From Patescibacteria group bacterium (GTDB lineage: Bacteria > Patescibacteriota > Microgenomatia > UBA1400 > PJMF01), in NCBI GenBank assembly GCA_018816485.1, contig JAHIVL010000014.1, positions 1-12,191 of the forward strand: a stretch of DNA of 12,191 bases, given 5' to 3'. Below the pieces are notes generated by a model. The model was not told the DNA's origin. It worked only from the letters and a program-made list of their open reading frames with translations, and made no database searches. A program made the position numbers and the translations under genes. Shown one piece after another: positions 1 through 6,389 of this stretch. Position 1 is the stretch's first letter, and every line of letters begins with the position of its first letter.

Positions 1-510
1 AACAGCGGTAGTTAAAACTTTTTGCTCAACACCTTCAATATCCATCTTCAGAAAGTCTATGGGCTGAGTAATAAATTCACTCAAAGTATGAGTTTGTACT
101 GTAACACTGGTTGATTTTTGTGTTCCGACCCAAGAACCTTTGTGAAAACTTGCTACTGAATGCCACTCCTCGCTTGTTTTATCTAGGTAAAGAGTTTCAA
201 TTCCTGATTTATCTGAAAGCGCAGTCTGAATTAAAGTCACGTCTTCAATTTGATTTTCAAAGATATTTCGTTCTAGGATTTTAAAACTCTCTGGATTAGG
301 CTCAATAGCAATGATCTTCGAAGTAGGGTAGAGTTGTTTGAAATATAAAACTGATAACCCAATATGTGCTCCAGCATCAATTATTATTGGTTCAGGATTA
401 TTAGTTTCGAAGCAATATAAATCTTGAGTAAAAATTTCTCTTTTAAGTCGATGATATTCTTCAGAATTGTTATGGTAGATGGTATATTTTTGGAGTTTAC
501 TTGATTGCAT
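1..510 (-). CDS. FkbM-family SAM-dependent methyltransferase, C-terminus cut off by the window edge
   Basis: The first 170 residues are visible, reading from ATG at 510 down to base 1; the gene runs off the window. A Rossmann methyltransferase core is clear: motif I DAGAHIG at residues 45-51 (SAM binding), the acidic end of strand 2 (AIEPNPESF, E70), and DFLKMDIEGVE at 152-162, the signature of the FkbM family (D.lK.DiEG.E). By family knowledge these enzymes methylate sugars or small molecules, often in surface polysaccharide or natural-product pathways; the substrate cannot be read here. The start is fixed by an in-frame TAA four codons upstream. No Shine-Dalgarno precedes it; TA-rich sequence lies within 15 nt upstream. 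It is divergent from nfo across 74 bp, so it is a separate transcription unit. Family call is firm, function is not. Confidence 0.88.
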   Translation of the reverse strand, partial: MQSSKLQKYTIYHNNSEEYHRLKREIFTQDLYCFETNNPEPIIIDAGAHIGLSVLYFKQLYPTSKIIAIEPNPESFKILERNIFENQIEDVTLIQTALSDKSGIETLYLDKTSEEWHSVASFHKGSWVGTQKSTSVTVQTHTLSEFITQPIDFLKMDIEGVEQKVLTTAV

Positions 511-572
511 ATTGATATTTTATAGTATATTTATGTTGTAGAATGGACAAAATGGAAAATTAAGATGGATTT

Positions 573-576
573 AGGA
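573..576 (+). promoter_or_regulatory. Shine-Dalgarno of nfo
   Basis: AGGA lies 8 nt before the ATG at 585. This supports that start over the out-of-frame ATG at 565. Confidence 0.6.
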
Positions 577-584
577 AATTAAAG

Positions 585-1526
585 ATGCAAACAAGGAAAA
601 TTGGAGCTCACGTTTCGGTTAGCGGTGGTTTATATAAAGCCATAGAAAGAGCCAGCAAAATTGGAGCCAACTGTGTTCAGCTGTTTTCGGGGAGTCCTCG
701 GGTTTGGAAGCGAAAGGATCTGACAGAGTTTAACACACTCAAGTTGTTTTCAAAACAAAAAGAATTGGCGGTAGATCCAATCTTTATTCATTCTCTTTAT
801 TTAATCAATTTAGCTTCGAATAAACCCGAACTTTTGGAGAAGAGTTTTAATGCTCTCAAGTATGATCTTGAGTTTGATAGTTTAGTAAAAGGTTCGGGAA
901 TTATTGTGCATTTGGGTAGTCACCAGGGTCGTGGTTGGGAAAGCGCGCGCGAGCAAGTAGTACAACAGATTGCGGGGTTATTGAGTGTTACTCCCAGAGA
1001 TTCCACTTTTTTGATAGAGAACTCTGCAGGGCAGAATGGAAAACTTTGTAGTAATCTTGAAGAAATCAGATGGTTAATGGATAGAGTATTCGAGTTAGGT
1101 GGAGAGAAATCTAATTTTTTAATGAATATGTTTAAAAAACGTTTAGGCTGGTGTTTTGACACCTGTCATGCGCATGCTGCTGGATATGCTTTGGGAGAAA
1201 ATAGAAACTTTAGAGTGGAAACTGAAAAAACCCATATAATTTTAAAAAATTCTTTTATGAAAAAAACTGCTTTAGAAGAAATCACGGCATTAAAACTATG
1301 GAGCACGCTTAAGTGTATTCATGTCAATGATAGCAAAGATGATTTTAATTCTGGTAGAGATAGGCATGCAAATTTGGGAGAAGGTAATATTCCAACAGAA
1401 GATTTTATATATTTTTTAAATTACAAGAAAATTTTGAAGATTCCGTTATTACTTGAGGTGCCAGGACTTGATAAAAATGGTCCTGATGCCCATAATATCG
1501 CTATTTTAAAAGATTATTGTAAATAA
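585..1526 (+). CDS. nfo: Endonuclease IV (AP endonuclease, xylose-isomerase-like TIM barrel)
   Basis: Class II AP endonuclease that incises DNA 5' to abasic sites and removes 3' blocking groups in base-excision repair, using three zinc ions. All nine expected metal ligands are visible: H69 (FIHS), H109 (VHLG), E145 (IENSAG), D192 and H195 (FDTCHA), H246 (HVNDS), D259 and H261 (RDRHANLGEG), and E291 (LEVPG). The N-terminal GAHVSVSGG (7-15) is the family start. At 313 aa it is slightly longer than E. coli Nfo (285 aa); the extra length sits around residues 172-187 and 204-235. It is probably cytoplasmic and co-transcribed with the HAD gene, which starts 4 nt after its stop. No damaged motif is seen, so the enzyme should be active. 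Confidence 0.96.
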   Translation: MQTRKIGAHVSVSGGLYKAIERASKIGANCVQLFSGSPRVWKRKDLTEFNTLKLFSKQKELAVDPIFIHSLYLINLASNKPELLEKSFNALKYDLEFDSLVKGSGIIVHLGSHQGRGWESAREQVVQQIAGLLSVTPRDSTFLIENSAGQNGKLCSNLEEIRWLMDRVFELGGEKSNFLMNMFKKRLGWCFDTCHAHAAGYALGENRNFRVETEKTHIILKNSFMKKTALEEITALKLWSTLKCIHVNDSKDDFNSGRDRHANLGEGNIPTEDFIYFLNYKKILKIPLLLEVPGLDKNGPDAHNIAILKDYCK

Positions 1527-1530
1527 TATT

Positions 1531-2229
1531 ATGGCAATTAAATACAAAGGTAGAGAGATAGAAGCGATAGTTTTGGATTTTGATGGAACGTTTTATTCGA
1601 ATAAAAAACTAGAATTAAAAATTTGGACAAATGCAAGAAAAAAATTAGTTCAAATACTTATCAATAAATCAGTTAGGGTAGACATAAAACTGATTGATCA
1701 TGAAGAATTACTTGATAAATATATTCAGCTTGCTTTAGAAAAAGGTTGGGAGAATGCATTTATAGAATTTGGTGGAGATATAGATGATTTTAATCAAATT
1801 ATTTATGCTGTTACAAAAGCAGAATTTTTGAAATTTAATACAGTATTGTCAGATTTTCTTCAGGAATTACTAAAATATGTTCCTATATATATTTTTACTG
1901 GTTCGAGTAGAAAAACTGTAATTGATGCTTTGCAAGTTTTGACTGGTGAATTGTGGGTTTCATTTGCTGATAATTTATTGGCATCAGATGACATGAAGAT
2001 TGCTAAAAAGCCACATATTGCTGCATATGAGGAAATGCTCCAAGTTTTTGGACTTGATGCAACAAAAACAATTTTTGTGGATGACCAAGAAGTTGAAGTA
2101 GATGCAGCTGCAAAGCTTGGTATTATTACTTTTTTGATTCGAGAGAATGTCGATAAAAATGCAAGTTCTAGTCTGCATACTTTAATCGGTTCACTATGTG
2201 AATTACAAAATCATTTAACATTTGAATAA
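1531..2229 (+). CDS. HAD-superfamily hydrolase, probable phosphatase
   Basis: All four HAD motifs are present: motif I DFDGT at 16-20 (nucleophile D16, acid/base D18), motif II T123 in IFTGSS, motif III lysine K159/K160 before PHIAAYEEM, and motif IV VDDQEVEVDAAAKLGI from 183 (D184/D185). A helical cap lies between residues 25 and 110, as in the class I (C1) cap group of phosphoglycolate phosphatase- or nucleotidase-like enzymes. The substrate cannot be deduced; a phosphorylated metabolite or nucleotide is the family expectation. The ATG follows the nfo stop by 4 nt and has no Shine-Dalgarno, which fits translational coupling to nfo. Length (232 aa) is normal for the family. Confidence 0.87.
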   Translation: MAIKYKGREIEAIVLDFDGTFYSNKKLELKIWTNARKKLVQILINKSVRVDIKLIDHEELLDKYIQLALEKGWENAFIEFGGDIDDFNQIIYAVTKAEFLKFNTVLSDFLQELLKYVPIYIFTGSSRKTVIDALQVLTGELWVSFADNLLASDDMKIAKKPHIAAYEEMLQVFGLDATKTIFVDDQEVEVDAAAKLGIITFLIRENVDKNASSSLHTLIGSLCELQNHLTFE

Positions 2230-2237
2230 TTTAAAAT

Positions 2238-2267
2238 CTGACGTAGGCTGTTATTCCCTGATATAAT
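2238..2267 (+). promoter_or_regulatory. Putative folD promoter, leaderless arrangement
   Basis: CTGACG (2238-2243) and a perfect TATAAT (2262-2267) are separated by 18 nt. The folD ATG lies only 8 nt after the -10 box, so transcription would start at or within 2 nt of the start codon. No Shine-Dalgarno is present. Confidence 0.6.
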
Positions 2268-2275
2268 ATATCTTC

Positions 2276-3379
2276 ATGTATATATTTGATGGAATAAAAT
2301 TGGCTACAGAAAGAGAAGCTCTTCTTAAAGAGAGAATAGTCCGTGATTTTGACGAAAAGTTGAAAATTGCCGCAGTTTTGTTTATAGAGGATTCCGGTAG
2401 TCAAATATATACAAGGTTGAAAAATGAAGCAGCTATTAGAGTAGGGATTGGGTATGAAGTTCATGAGTTTTCACTTTTAGATTTTAATTCTGATTTCAAA
2501 TCTGGAGATAATAATTTTACAAGTGAAAAAGTTGTTTCCAAAATCCAAGAGTTAAATGCAGATTCTAGTGTTACAGGAATTATCATTCAAAAACCCTGGC
2601 GAAAAACTTGGGTCAAAGCGCAAAGTTTTGGAAAAGATTTACAAAATAATCAAGAAAAGCCAGACGTAAAAAGTGTAAACGAAAGAAATCAATACAATTC
2701 TTGGTGGAGTAGTTTGACTTCACAGATTTCAGAAGAAAAAGACGTGGATGGCTTACACCCAAATACTATTGAGCAAATCAAGGCTGGAACTTGGCAAGAA
2801 AATAGCAAAGTTTTGCCAGCAACTTGTAGAGCTGTCTTGACTATTTTGGACAGGGTAGGGGAGAGAGAAAATTTTTCTGTCGGAAGTGTCGATAAGAACA
2901 AGATCGGCGAGGGCAAAACCATTATTATAGGTAAATCAGATTTATTAGGACGACCACTTTATTATGAGTTGCTTAGGCGTAAAGGAGATTTTCAGCAACA
3001 GATTGAGTTAATCGCTAGTCGCGAGCTTAAGGAACGAATGAAATCCGGACAAAAATTACTCGATGCATCTATTATTGTGTCTGCGACAGGTATAAAAAAT
3101 TTGATAATTGGAGATATGATTACAAATAATGTTGTGGTTATTGATGTTGGAGAACCATTACCGGATGTTGATTTTGCATCAGTTTCTCCTAAAACATCTT
3201 TTATTACCCCAGTACCCGGTGGTGTTGGTCCAATGACTGTGATTAGTTTACTTGAGAACTGTGTTAGTCTTGTGCTGCAAGGTGAAGAAGGTGAAGAAGG
3301 TGAAGAAGGTGAAGAAGGTGAAGAAGGTGAAGAAGGTGAAGAAGGTGAAGAAGGTGAATTGCGAAGCAAGAGAAGCTAG
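2276..3379 (+). CDS. folD: Bifunctional methylenetetrahydrofolate dehydrogenase / methenyltetrahydrofolate cyclohydrolase with acidic repeat tail
   Basis: FolD interconverts 5,10-methylene-THF and 10-formyl-THF, supplying one-carbon units for purines and formyl-Met. Visible catalytic elements are SQIYTRLK with Y45 and K49, Q105 in IIIQKP, and KDVDGLHP with D158. The NADP-binding loop is IGKSDLLGRP (218-227), and the family signature PVPGGVGPMTV is at 312-322. At 367 aa it is about 80 longer than E. coli FolD. The extra length is an insertion of roughly 28 residues between QKP and KDVDG (106-154), a smaller one near 195-212, and a C-terminal tail from residue 336 made of Gly-Glu-Glu units ending GELRSKRS. 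The catalytic domain is complete without the tail. The gene has its own promoter and appears leaderless. Confidence 0.94.
   Translation: MYIFDGIKLATEREALLKERIVRDFDEKLKIAAVLFIEDSGSQIYTRLKNEAAIRVGIGYEVHEFSLLDFNSDFKSGDNNFTSEKVVSKIQELNADSSVTGIIIQKPWRKTWVKAQSFGKDLQNNQEKPDVKSVNERNQYNSWWSSLTSQISEEKDVDGLHPNTIEQIKAGTWQENSKVLPATCRAVLTILDRVGERENFSVGSVDKNKIGEGKTIIIGKSDLLGRPLYYELLRRKGDFQQQIELIASRELKERMKSGQKLLDASIIVSATGIKNLIIGDMITNNVVVIDVGEPLPDVDFASVSPKTSFITPVPGGVGPMTVISLLENCVSLVLQGEEGEEGEEGEEGEEGEEGEEGEEGELRSKRS
3281..3358 (+). repeat. 9-bp tandem repeat (GGTGAAGAA), 8.7 copies, inside folD
   Basis: Eight perfect copies of GGTGAAGAA followed by GGTGAA. The unit is a multiple of three, so copy-number change would lengthen or shorten the (GEE)n tail without shifting frame. 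The repeat starts right after the last conserved FolD residues. Confidence 0.97.
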
Positions 3380-3398
3380 CCTGGGTTGTGGCTCTAGC

Positions 3399-3417
3399 CA
3401 GAGAGGGTACCCTGGGG
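3399..3417. repeat. 19-nt repeat with palindromic core, copy 1 (folD-rpsB spacer)
   Basis: CAGAGAGGGTACCCTGGGG, identical to 6095-6113 inside tgt. The core AGGGTACCCT is a perfect 10-bp palindrome. Confidence 0.93.
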
Positions 3418-3497
3418 TATAATTCACCCCTAGTAAATATTATAAAAACGAGCGAGTAGGCGAAGTGCCCTGAGGGTGCAAGTCCTGAATTTACCCC
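3414..3497 (+). promoter_or_regulatory. Structured rpsB leader with alternative pairings
   Basis: GGGGTATAATTCA (3414-3426) can pair with TGAATTTACCCC (3486-3497) apart from one bulged base. The same GGGGT can instead pair locally with ACCCC (3426-3430). Between them GTGCCC/GGGUGC around a UGA loop (3466-3480) forms a small hairpin. A TATAAT (3418-3423) lies in the left arm, but no good -35 precedes it. This may be an attenuator, an S2 autoregulatory leader or a repeated palindromic element; the sequence alone does not decide. Confidence 0.45.
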
Positions 3498-3515
3498 AAC
3501 TCAATCGCATCACTT

Positions 3516-3542
3516 TGGATAAAGGTTTCGGCCACACATCCA
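3516..3542 (+). promoter_or_regulatory. Hairpin just upstream of rpsB ribosome binding site
   Basis: TGGAT (3516-3520) pairs with ATCCA (3538-3542), with a possible inner GG/CC around TTTCGG. It ends 10 nt before the AAGGA site, so it could modulate initiation. Short and AU-rich, hence tentative. Confidence 0.3.
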
Positions 3543-3552
3543 TAGTAGAAAT

Positions 3553-3557
3553 AAGGA
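3553..3557 (+). promoter_or_regulatory. Shine-Dalgarno of rpsB
   Basis: AAGGA, 6 nt before the ATG at 3564; fixes the rpsB start. Confidence 0.7.
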
Positions 3558-3563
3558 CACATT

Positions 3564-4604
3564 ATGAAAGATTATTCAAAACTTCCTCAAGTTGCTCCCG
3601 AGTATGATTTAACCGATCTATTAGAGGCTGGATGTCATTTTGGTCATCAAAAAACCAAATGGAACCCAAGAATGGCAGAGTTTATCTATATGGAAAAAGA
3701 TGGAGTTCACATTTTTGATTTGGAAAAAACTGCTAGCCAACTTCAAGTAGCATACAATTTTGTTCATGATATGGCCTCAAAAGGCAAAACCATGATTATG
3801 GTTGGTACCAAAAAACAGGCAAAGCTAATTATCGAAGAAGAAGGAATTGAAAACGATGTAATGTACATTACATCTAGATGGTTGGGTGGATTGATTACCA
3901 ACTGGAACCAAGTCAAGAAGTCATTAAAAAGAATGCTTGAAATTGAAGCAGGTTTAAAATCTGGAAAATATGATGGATACACCAAGTTCGAGAAAGTTCA
4001 ATTAGAGAAAGAAAAAACTAGATTTGAGAGATTCTTTGGTGGAATCAGAGAGTTAAAATCAGTTCCAGATTTTTTATTTGTAGTTGACGTTAAAAGAGAA
4101 AAGAACGCAGTTAGAGAAGCAAAATTAATGGGCGTACCCGTCGTTGCTTTGATTGATTCAAATGCGAATCCAGAGGATGTTGATATTGCAATTCCAGCAA
4201 ATGACGATGCATTGAGAAGTATCAAATATATTGTTAGTGAAGTTGCTAGCGCATACGCTATGGGCAAAAAATCTACTAGAAAAGTTACCGCAAAACCTGT
4301 TGTTGCTAAAACTGAAGTAGCAGAAGTTGCTTCTGAAAAGACAGTTATAAAGACAGCTGAGAAACTAGTTGCAAAACCAGTTGAGTCAACCAAACCTGAG
4401 GTTTCTGCAATAGAAGTTCCATTTGAGAAAAAGGCAGCTAATATTAAACCAGCGTTAAAAACAATTAAAAGAGTCGTTGCCAAACCAGCTGCAAAAAAAC
4501 CAGTTGCCAAAAAACCAGTTGCCAAAAAACCGGCTGCAAAAAAACCAGTTGCCAAAAAACCGGCTGCAAAAAAATCCGTAGCAAAAAAATCAACCAAAAA
4601 ATAA
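3564..4604 (+). CDS. rpsB: 30S ribosomal protein S2 with long Lys/Ala/Pro-rich C-terminal extension
   Basis: S2 binds the 30S head-body junction and is needed for S1 or mRNA docking in many bacteria. The core (residues 1 to about 233) is canonical: LLEAGCHFGHQKTKWNPRM (19-37), IYMEKDGVHIFDLEKT (41-56), GGLITNWNQVKKS (108-120), and PDFLFVVDVKREKNAVREA (168-186) followed by GVPVVALIDSNANP (190-203). S2 is usually 230-260 aa; here it is 346. The extra 113 residues are a basic low-complexity tail: first a mixed Val/Ala/Lys/Glu stretch, then a pentapeptide repeat of VAKKP/AAKKP type (about 305-341). Such tails are seen in histone-H1-like and some ribosomal proteins and may bind rRNA or nucleoid; that role is inferred. 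It is followed 9 nt later by tsf, the classic rpsB-tsf operon. Confidence 0.97.
   Translation: MKDYSKLPQVAPEYDLTDLLEAGCHFGHQKTKWNPRMAEFIYMEKDGVHIFDLEKTASQLQVAYNFVHDMASKGKTMIMVGTKKQAKLIIEEEGIENDVMYITSRWLGGLITNWNQVKKSLKRMLEIEAGLKSGKYDGYTKFEKVQLEKEKTRFERFFGGIRELKSVPDFLFVVDVKREKNAVREAKLMGVPVVALIDSNANPEDVDIAIPANDDALRSIKYIVSEVASAYAMGKKSTRKVTAKPVVAKTEVAEVASEKTVIKTAEKLVAKPVESTKPEVSAIEVPFEKKAANIKPALKTIKRVVAKPAAKKPVAKKPVAKKPAAKKPVAKKPAAKKSVAKKSTKK
4476..4592 (+). repeat. 15-nt imperfect tandem repeat encoding (V/A)AKKP pentapeptides
   Basis: GTTGCCAAAAAACCA-type units, alternating with GCTGCAAAAAAACCA, run through the 3' end of rpsB. The unit is in frame, and the A-runs make slippage likely. Confidence 0.85.
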
Positions 4605-4609
4605 AGGAG
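4603..4609 (+). promoter_or_regulatory. Shine-Dalgarno of tsf, overlapping the rpsB stop
   Basis: AAAGGAG, 4 nt before the ATG at 4614. It shares bases with the rpsB TAA (4602-4604), so the two genes are probably translationally linked. Confidence 0.7.
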
Positions 4610-4613
4610 CCCC

Positions 4614-5075
4614 ATGTCATACACAGTCGCAGACGTTAAAAAACTTAGAGAAGAAACTGGTGCCGGAATGCTTGATTGCAAAAAAGCACTTGAAGAAGCA
4701 AAGGGTGATTTTAAAGCTGCCAAAGAAGTGGTTAGAAAAAGAGGTTTAGCTATAGCTGAGAAAAAAGCTGATAGAGAAACAAAAGAAGGTTATATCGCTT
4801 CATATGTTCATGCAACTAATAAAGTTGCGGCTATGGTTGAAATTCTTTGTGAAACTGATTTTGTTGCCAGAAATGAAGAGTTTCAAAGAATGGCAAAAGA
4901 TGTCGCAATGCATGTTACAGCAATGAATTCTGAATCAATAGAGGAACTTTTAAAAGAACCATTTATTAAAGATCCTTCAATAACAATAGAAGAATTAGTT
5001 AAAGGTGTTTCAGGAAAAACTGGGGAAAAACTTTTAGTTAACAAGCTCATTCGATTTGAGGTTGGTCAGGAATAA
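4614..5075 (+). CDS. tsf: Elongation factor Ts, short form
   Basis: EF-Ts is the nucleotide exchange factor that regenerates EF-Tu-GTP. The N-terminal UBA-like domain is clear (VKKLREETGAGMLDCKKALEEAKGD, 8-32), followed by AEKKADRETKEG (48-59) and the TDFVARN motif (81-87), whose Asp-Phe contacts EF-Tu and disturbs its Mg site. It is 153 aa, against 283 in E. coli and 196 in Thermus. It keeps the UBA domain and one core subdomain, ends with a short GEKLLVNKLIRFEVG strand, and lacks the second core half and the coiled coil. The frame closes cleanly on TAA, so this looks like a genuinely reduced form rather than a broken gene. It lies between rpsB and tgt. Confidence 0.95.
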   Translation: MSYTVADVKKLREETGAGMLDCKKALEEAKGDFKAAKEVVRKRGLAIAEKKADRETKEGYIASYVHATNKVAAMVEILCETDFVARNEEFQRMAKDVAMHVTAMNSESIEELLKEPFIKDPSITIEELVKGVSGKTGEKLLVNKLIRFEVGQE

Positions 5076-5090
5076 ATCCCTTACTCGATT

Positions 5091-5094
5091 GGAG
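5091..5094 (+). promoter_or_regulatory. Shine-Dalgarno of tgt
   Basis: GGAG, 8 nt before the ATG at 5103. Confidence 0.6.
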
Positions 5095-5102
5095 AAGCGG
5101 GA

Positions 5103-6389
5103 ATGACTAAAAAAAACTTTTCTTTTACACTCGAAGCAACCAAGGGCAAAATGCGTGTTGGTGTTATCAAAACCCAAAGGGGTGAGATAAAAACACCAAT
5201 GTTTATGCCGGTTGGAACTTTGGCGACCGTTAAATCTTTAGACACAAAAGACATCAATGATCTTCGAGCTCCAATTATTTTGGGGAATACTTACCATTTG
5301 TATTTAAGACCAGGAATGGAGCGACTCCAAGCAATGGGTGGTGTTCATCAGTTTATGGGTTGGGATAAGCCAATTCTTACAGATTCGGGAGGTTTTCAAG
5401 TATTTTCATTAGGTAGACAACAACTTCATTCTCGTGCCAAGAAAAAATTAGAACAAAAACTGCTGAAACAGCCAAAACAACTCACAAAAAATTCGAGTGT
5501 TAAAATTAGTGAGCAAGGTGTTGAGTTCGTCTCTCACCTAGATGGTAGTAAACATTTTTTTAGTCCCGAAAGCGTGATCGAAATTCAGCGTAAGATTGGA
5601 GCTGACATTATTATGGTTTTAGATGAATGCGTTTCGGACAACGAATCAAAAGAGTACGTAAAAAAATCTATTGACAGAACTCATAGGTGGGCTAAACGGT
5701 GCTACGACTATTGGAAAAAAAATAAAAGGCAGAGTGTCTATGGTGATTATCAAGCCCTTTTTGGAATTATTCAAGGTGCTATGTACGAAGATTTGCGAAA
5801 GGAGTCGGCTGAGTTTATTACGAGCCTAGATTTTGATGGAATTGCAGTTGGTGGTGAAACCACTGGTTATAACATGAGTGGCACCAGAAAAATGATGGGC
5901 TGGATAGAAGATATGCTTCCAGCTAACAAACCTAGATATGCAATGGGACTTGGAAGGGATCCTCAAGACCTTATCGATGCGGTCTCAGTTGGCTTTGATA
6001 TGTTTGATTGTATTGGTCCAACAAGACTAGCTAGAAATGGTGCGTTGTACAATGGAAAGCTAGTTGATAAAAATGACAAGATGATTGGTGGAGACAGAGA
6101 GGGTACCCTGGGGCGTGAACCTAAATTTGAATCAGAGTATAAAAATGGAAGACTGAATATTGGAAATCAAAAATTTTCTACTGATAAGAGAGTGATTCAA
6201 GAAGATTGTGATTGCTACACCTGCATAAATGGATATTCCAGAGGGTATCTTAATCATTTGTATAGAACAAAAGAGTTGACTTACTATCGATTAGCTTCAA
6301 TTCATAATGTAAGGTTCATGGTGAGATTAGCTGAAAATTTGCGTATAATGATTCTTAATGCCCAAGAAACTGAAAAAAAATGCTCTTAA
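5103..6389 (+). CDS. tgt: Queuine/preQ1 tRNA-guanine transglycosylase with two extra segments
   Basis: Tgt exchanges guanine 34 of GUN-anticodon tRNAs for a queuosine precursor. The catalytic base D94 (LTDSGGFQVFSL), the GGE substrate loop (AVGGETTG, 248-255), nucleophile D299 in FDMFDCIGPTRLARNG, and the zinc site C369, C371, C374 and H401 (CDCYTC...IHN) are intact. At 428 aa it is about 50 longer than E. coli Tgt (375). One insertion of about 26 lysine/glutamine-rich residues follows the catalytic base loop (about 105-131). A second, of about 29 residues (about 319-348), lies between ARNG and the zinc site, and its DREGTLG is encoded by a 19-nt palindromic repeat also found upstream of rpsB. 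It is 27 nt downstream of tsf, probably in one operon. No other queuosine gene is visible, so the base may be salvaged. Confidence 0.95.
   Translation: MTKKNFSFTLEATKGKMRVGVIKTQRGEIKTPMFMPVGTLATVKSLDTKDINDLRAPIILGNTYHLYLRPGMERLQAMGGVHQFMGWDKPILTDSGGFQVFSLGRQQLHSRAKKKLEQKLLKQPKQLTKNSSVKISEQGVEFVSHLDGSKHFFSPESVIEIQRKIGADIIMVLDECVSDNESKEYVKKSIDRTHRWAKRCYDYWKKNKRQSVYGDYQALFGIIQGAMYEDLRKESAEFITSLDFDGIAVGGETTGYNMSGTRKMMGWIEDMLPANKPRYAMGLGRDPQDLIDAVSVGFDMFDCIGPTRLARNGALYNGKLVDKNDKMIGGDREGTLGREPKFESEYKNGRLNIGNQKFSTDKRVIQEDCDCYTCINGYSRGYLNHLYRTKELTYYRLASIHNVRFMVRLAENLRIMILNAQETEKKCS
6095..6113. repeat. 19-nt repeat with palindromic core, copy 2 (inside tgt)
   Basis: Identical to 3399-3417. It is read in frame as DREGTLG (tgt residues 331-337), within a segment absent from canonical Tgt proteins. 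Confidence 0.93.
6344..6349 (+). promoter_or_regulatory. Putative -10 box for the LytR-like gene, inside tgt
   Basis: Perfect TATAAT, 8 nt before the ATG at 6358, the same spacing as at folD. No convincing -35 lies at 16-18 nt (TTCATG at 6315-6320 is too far). No Shine-Dalgarno is present, which fits a leaderless transcript. Confidence 0.4.

Noticed and set aside
2992..3369. Ser/Pro-repeat frame on the minus strand
   Set aside because: A shadow of the folD 9-bp repeat; the FolD motifs lie on the plus strand.
3466..3535. GGGTGCAAGTCC, resembling part of a cobalamin riboswitch
   Set aside because: The downstream conserved core (CCCGCAACUG-type) and the B12-box context are missing, and rpsB is not an expected target.
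3998..4723. 241-aa open frame on the minus strand across rpsB
   Set aside because: It is the complement of the S2 core and of its Lys/Ala/Pro repeat; the plus-strand protein is unmistakable.
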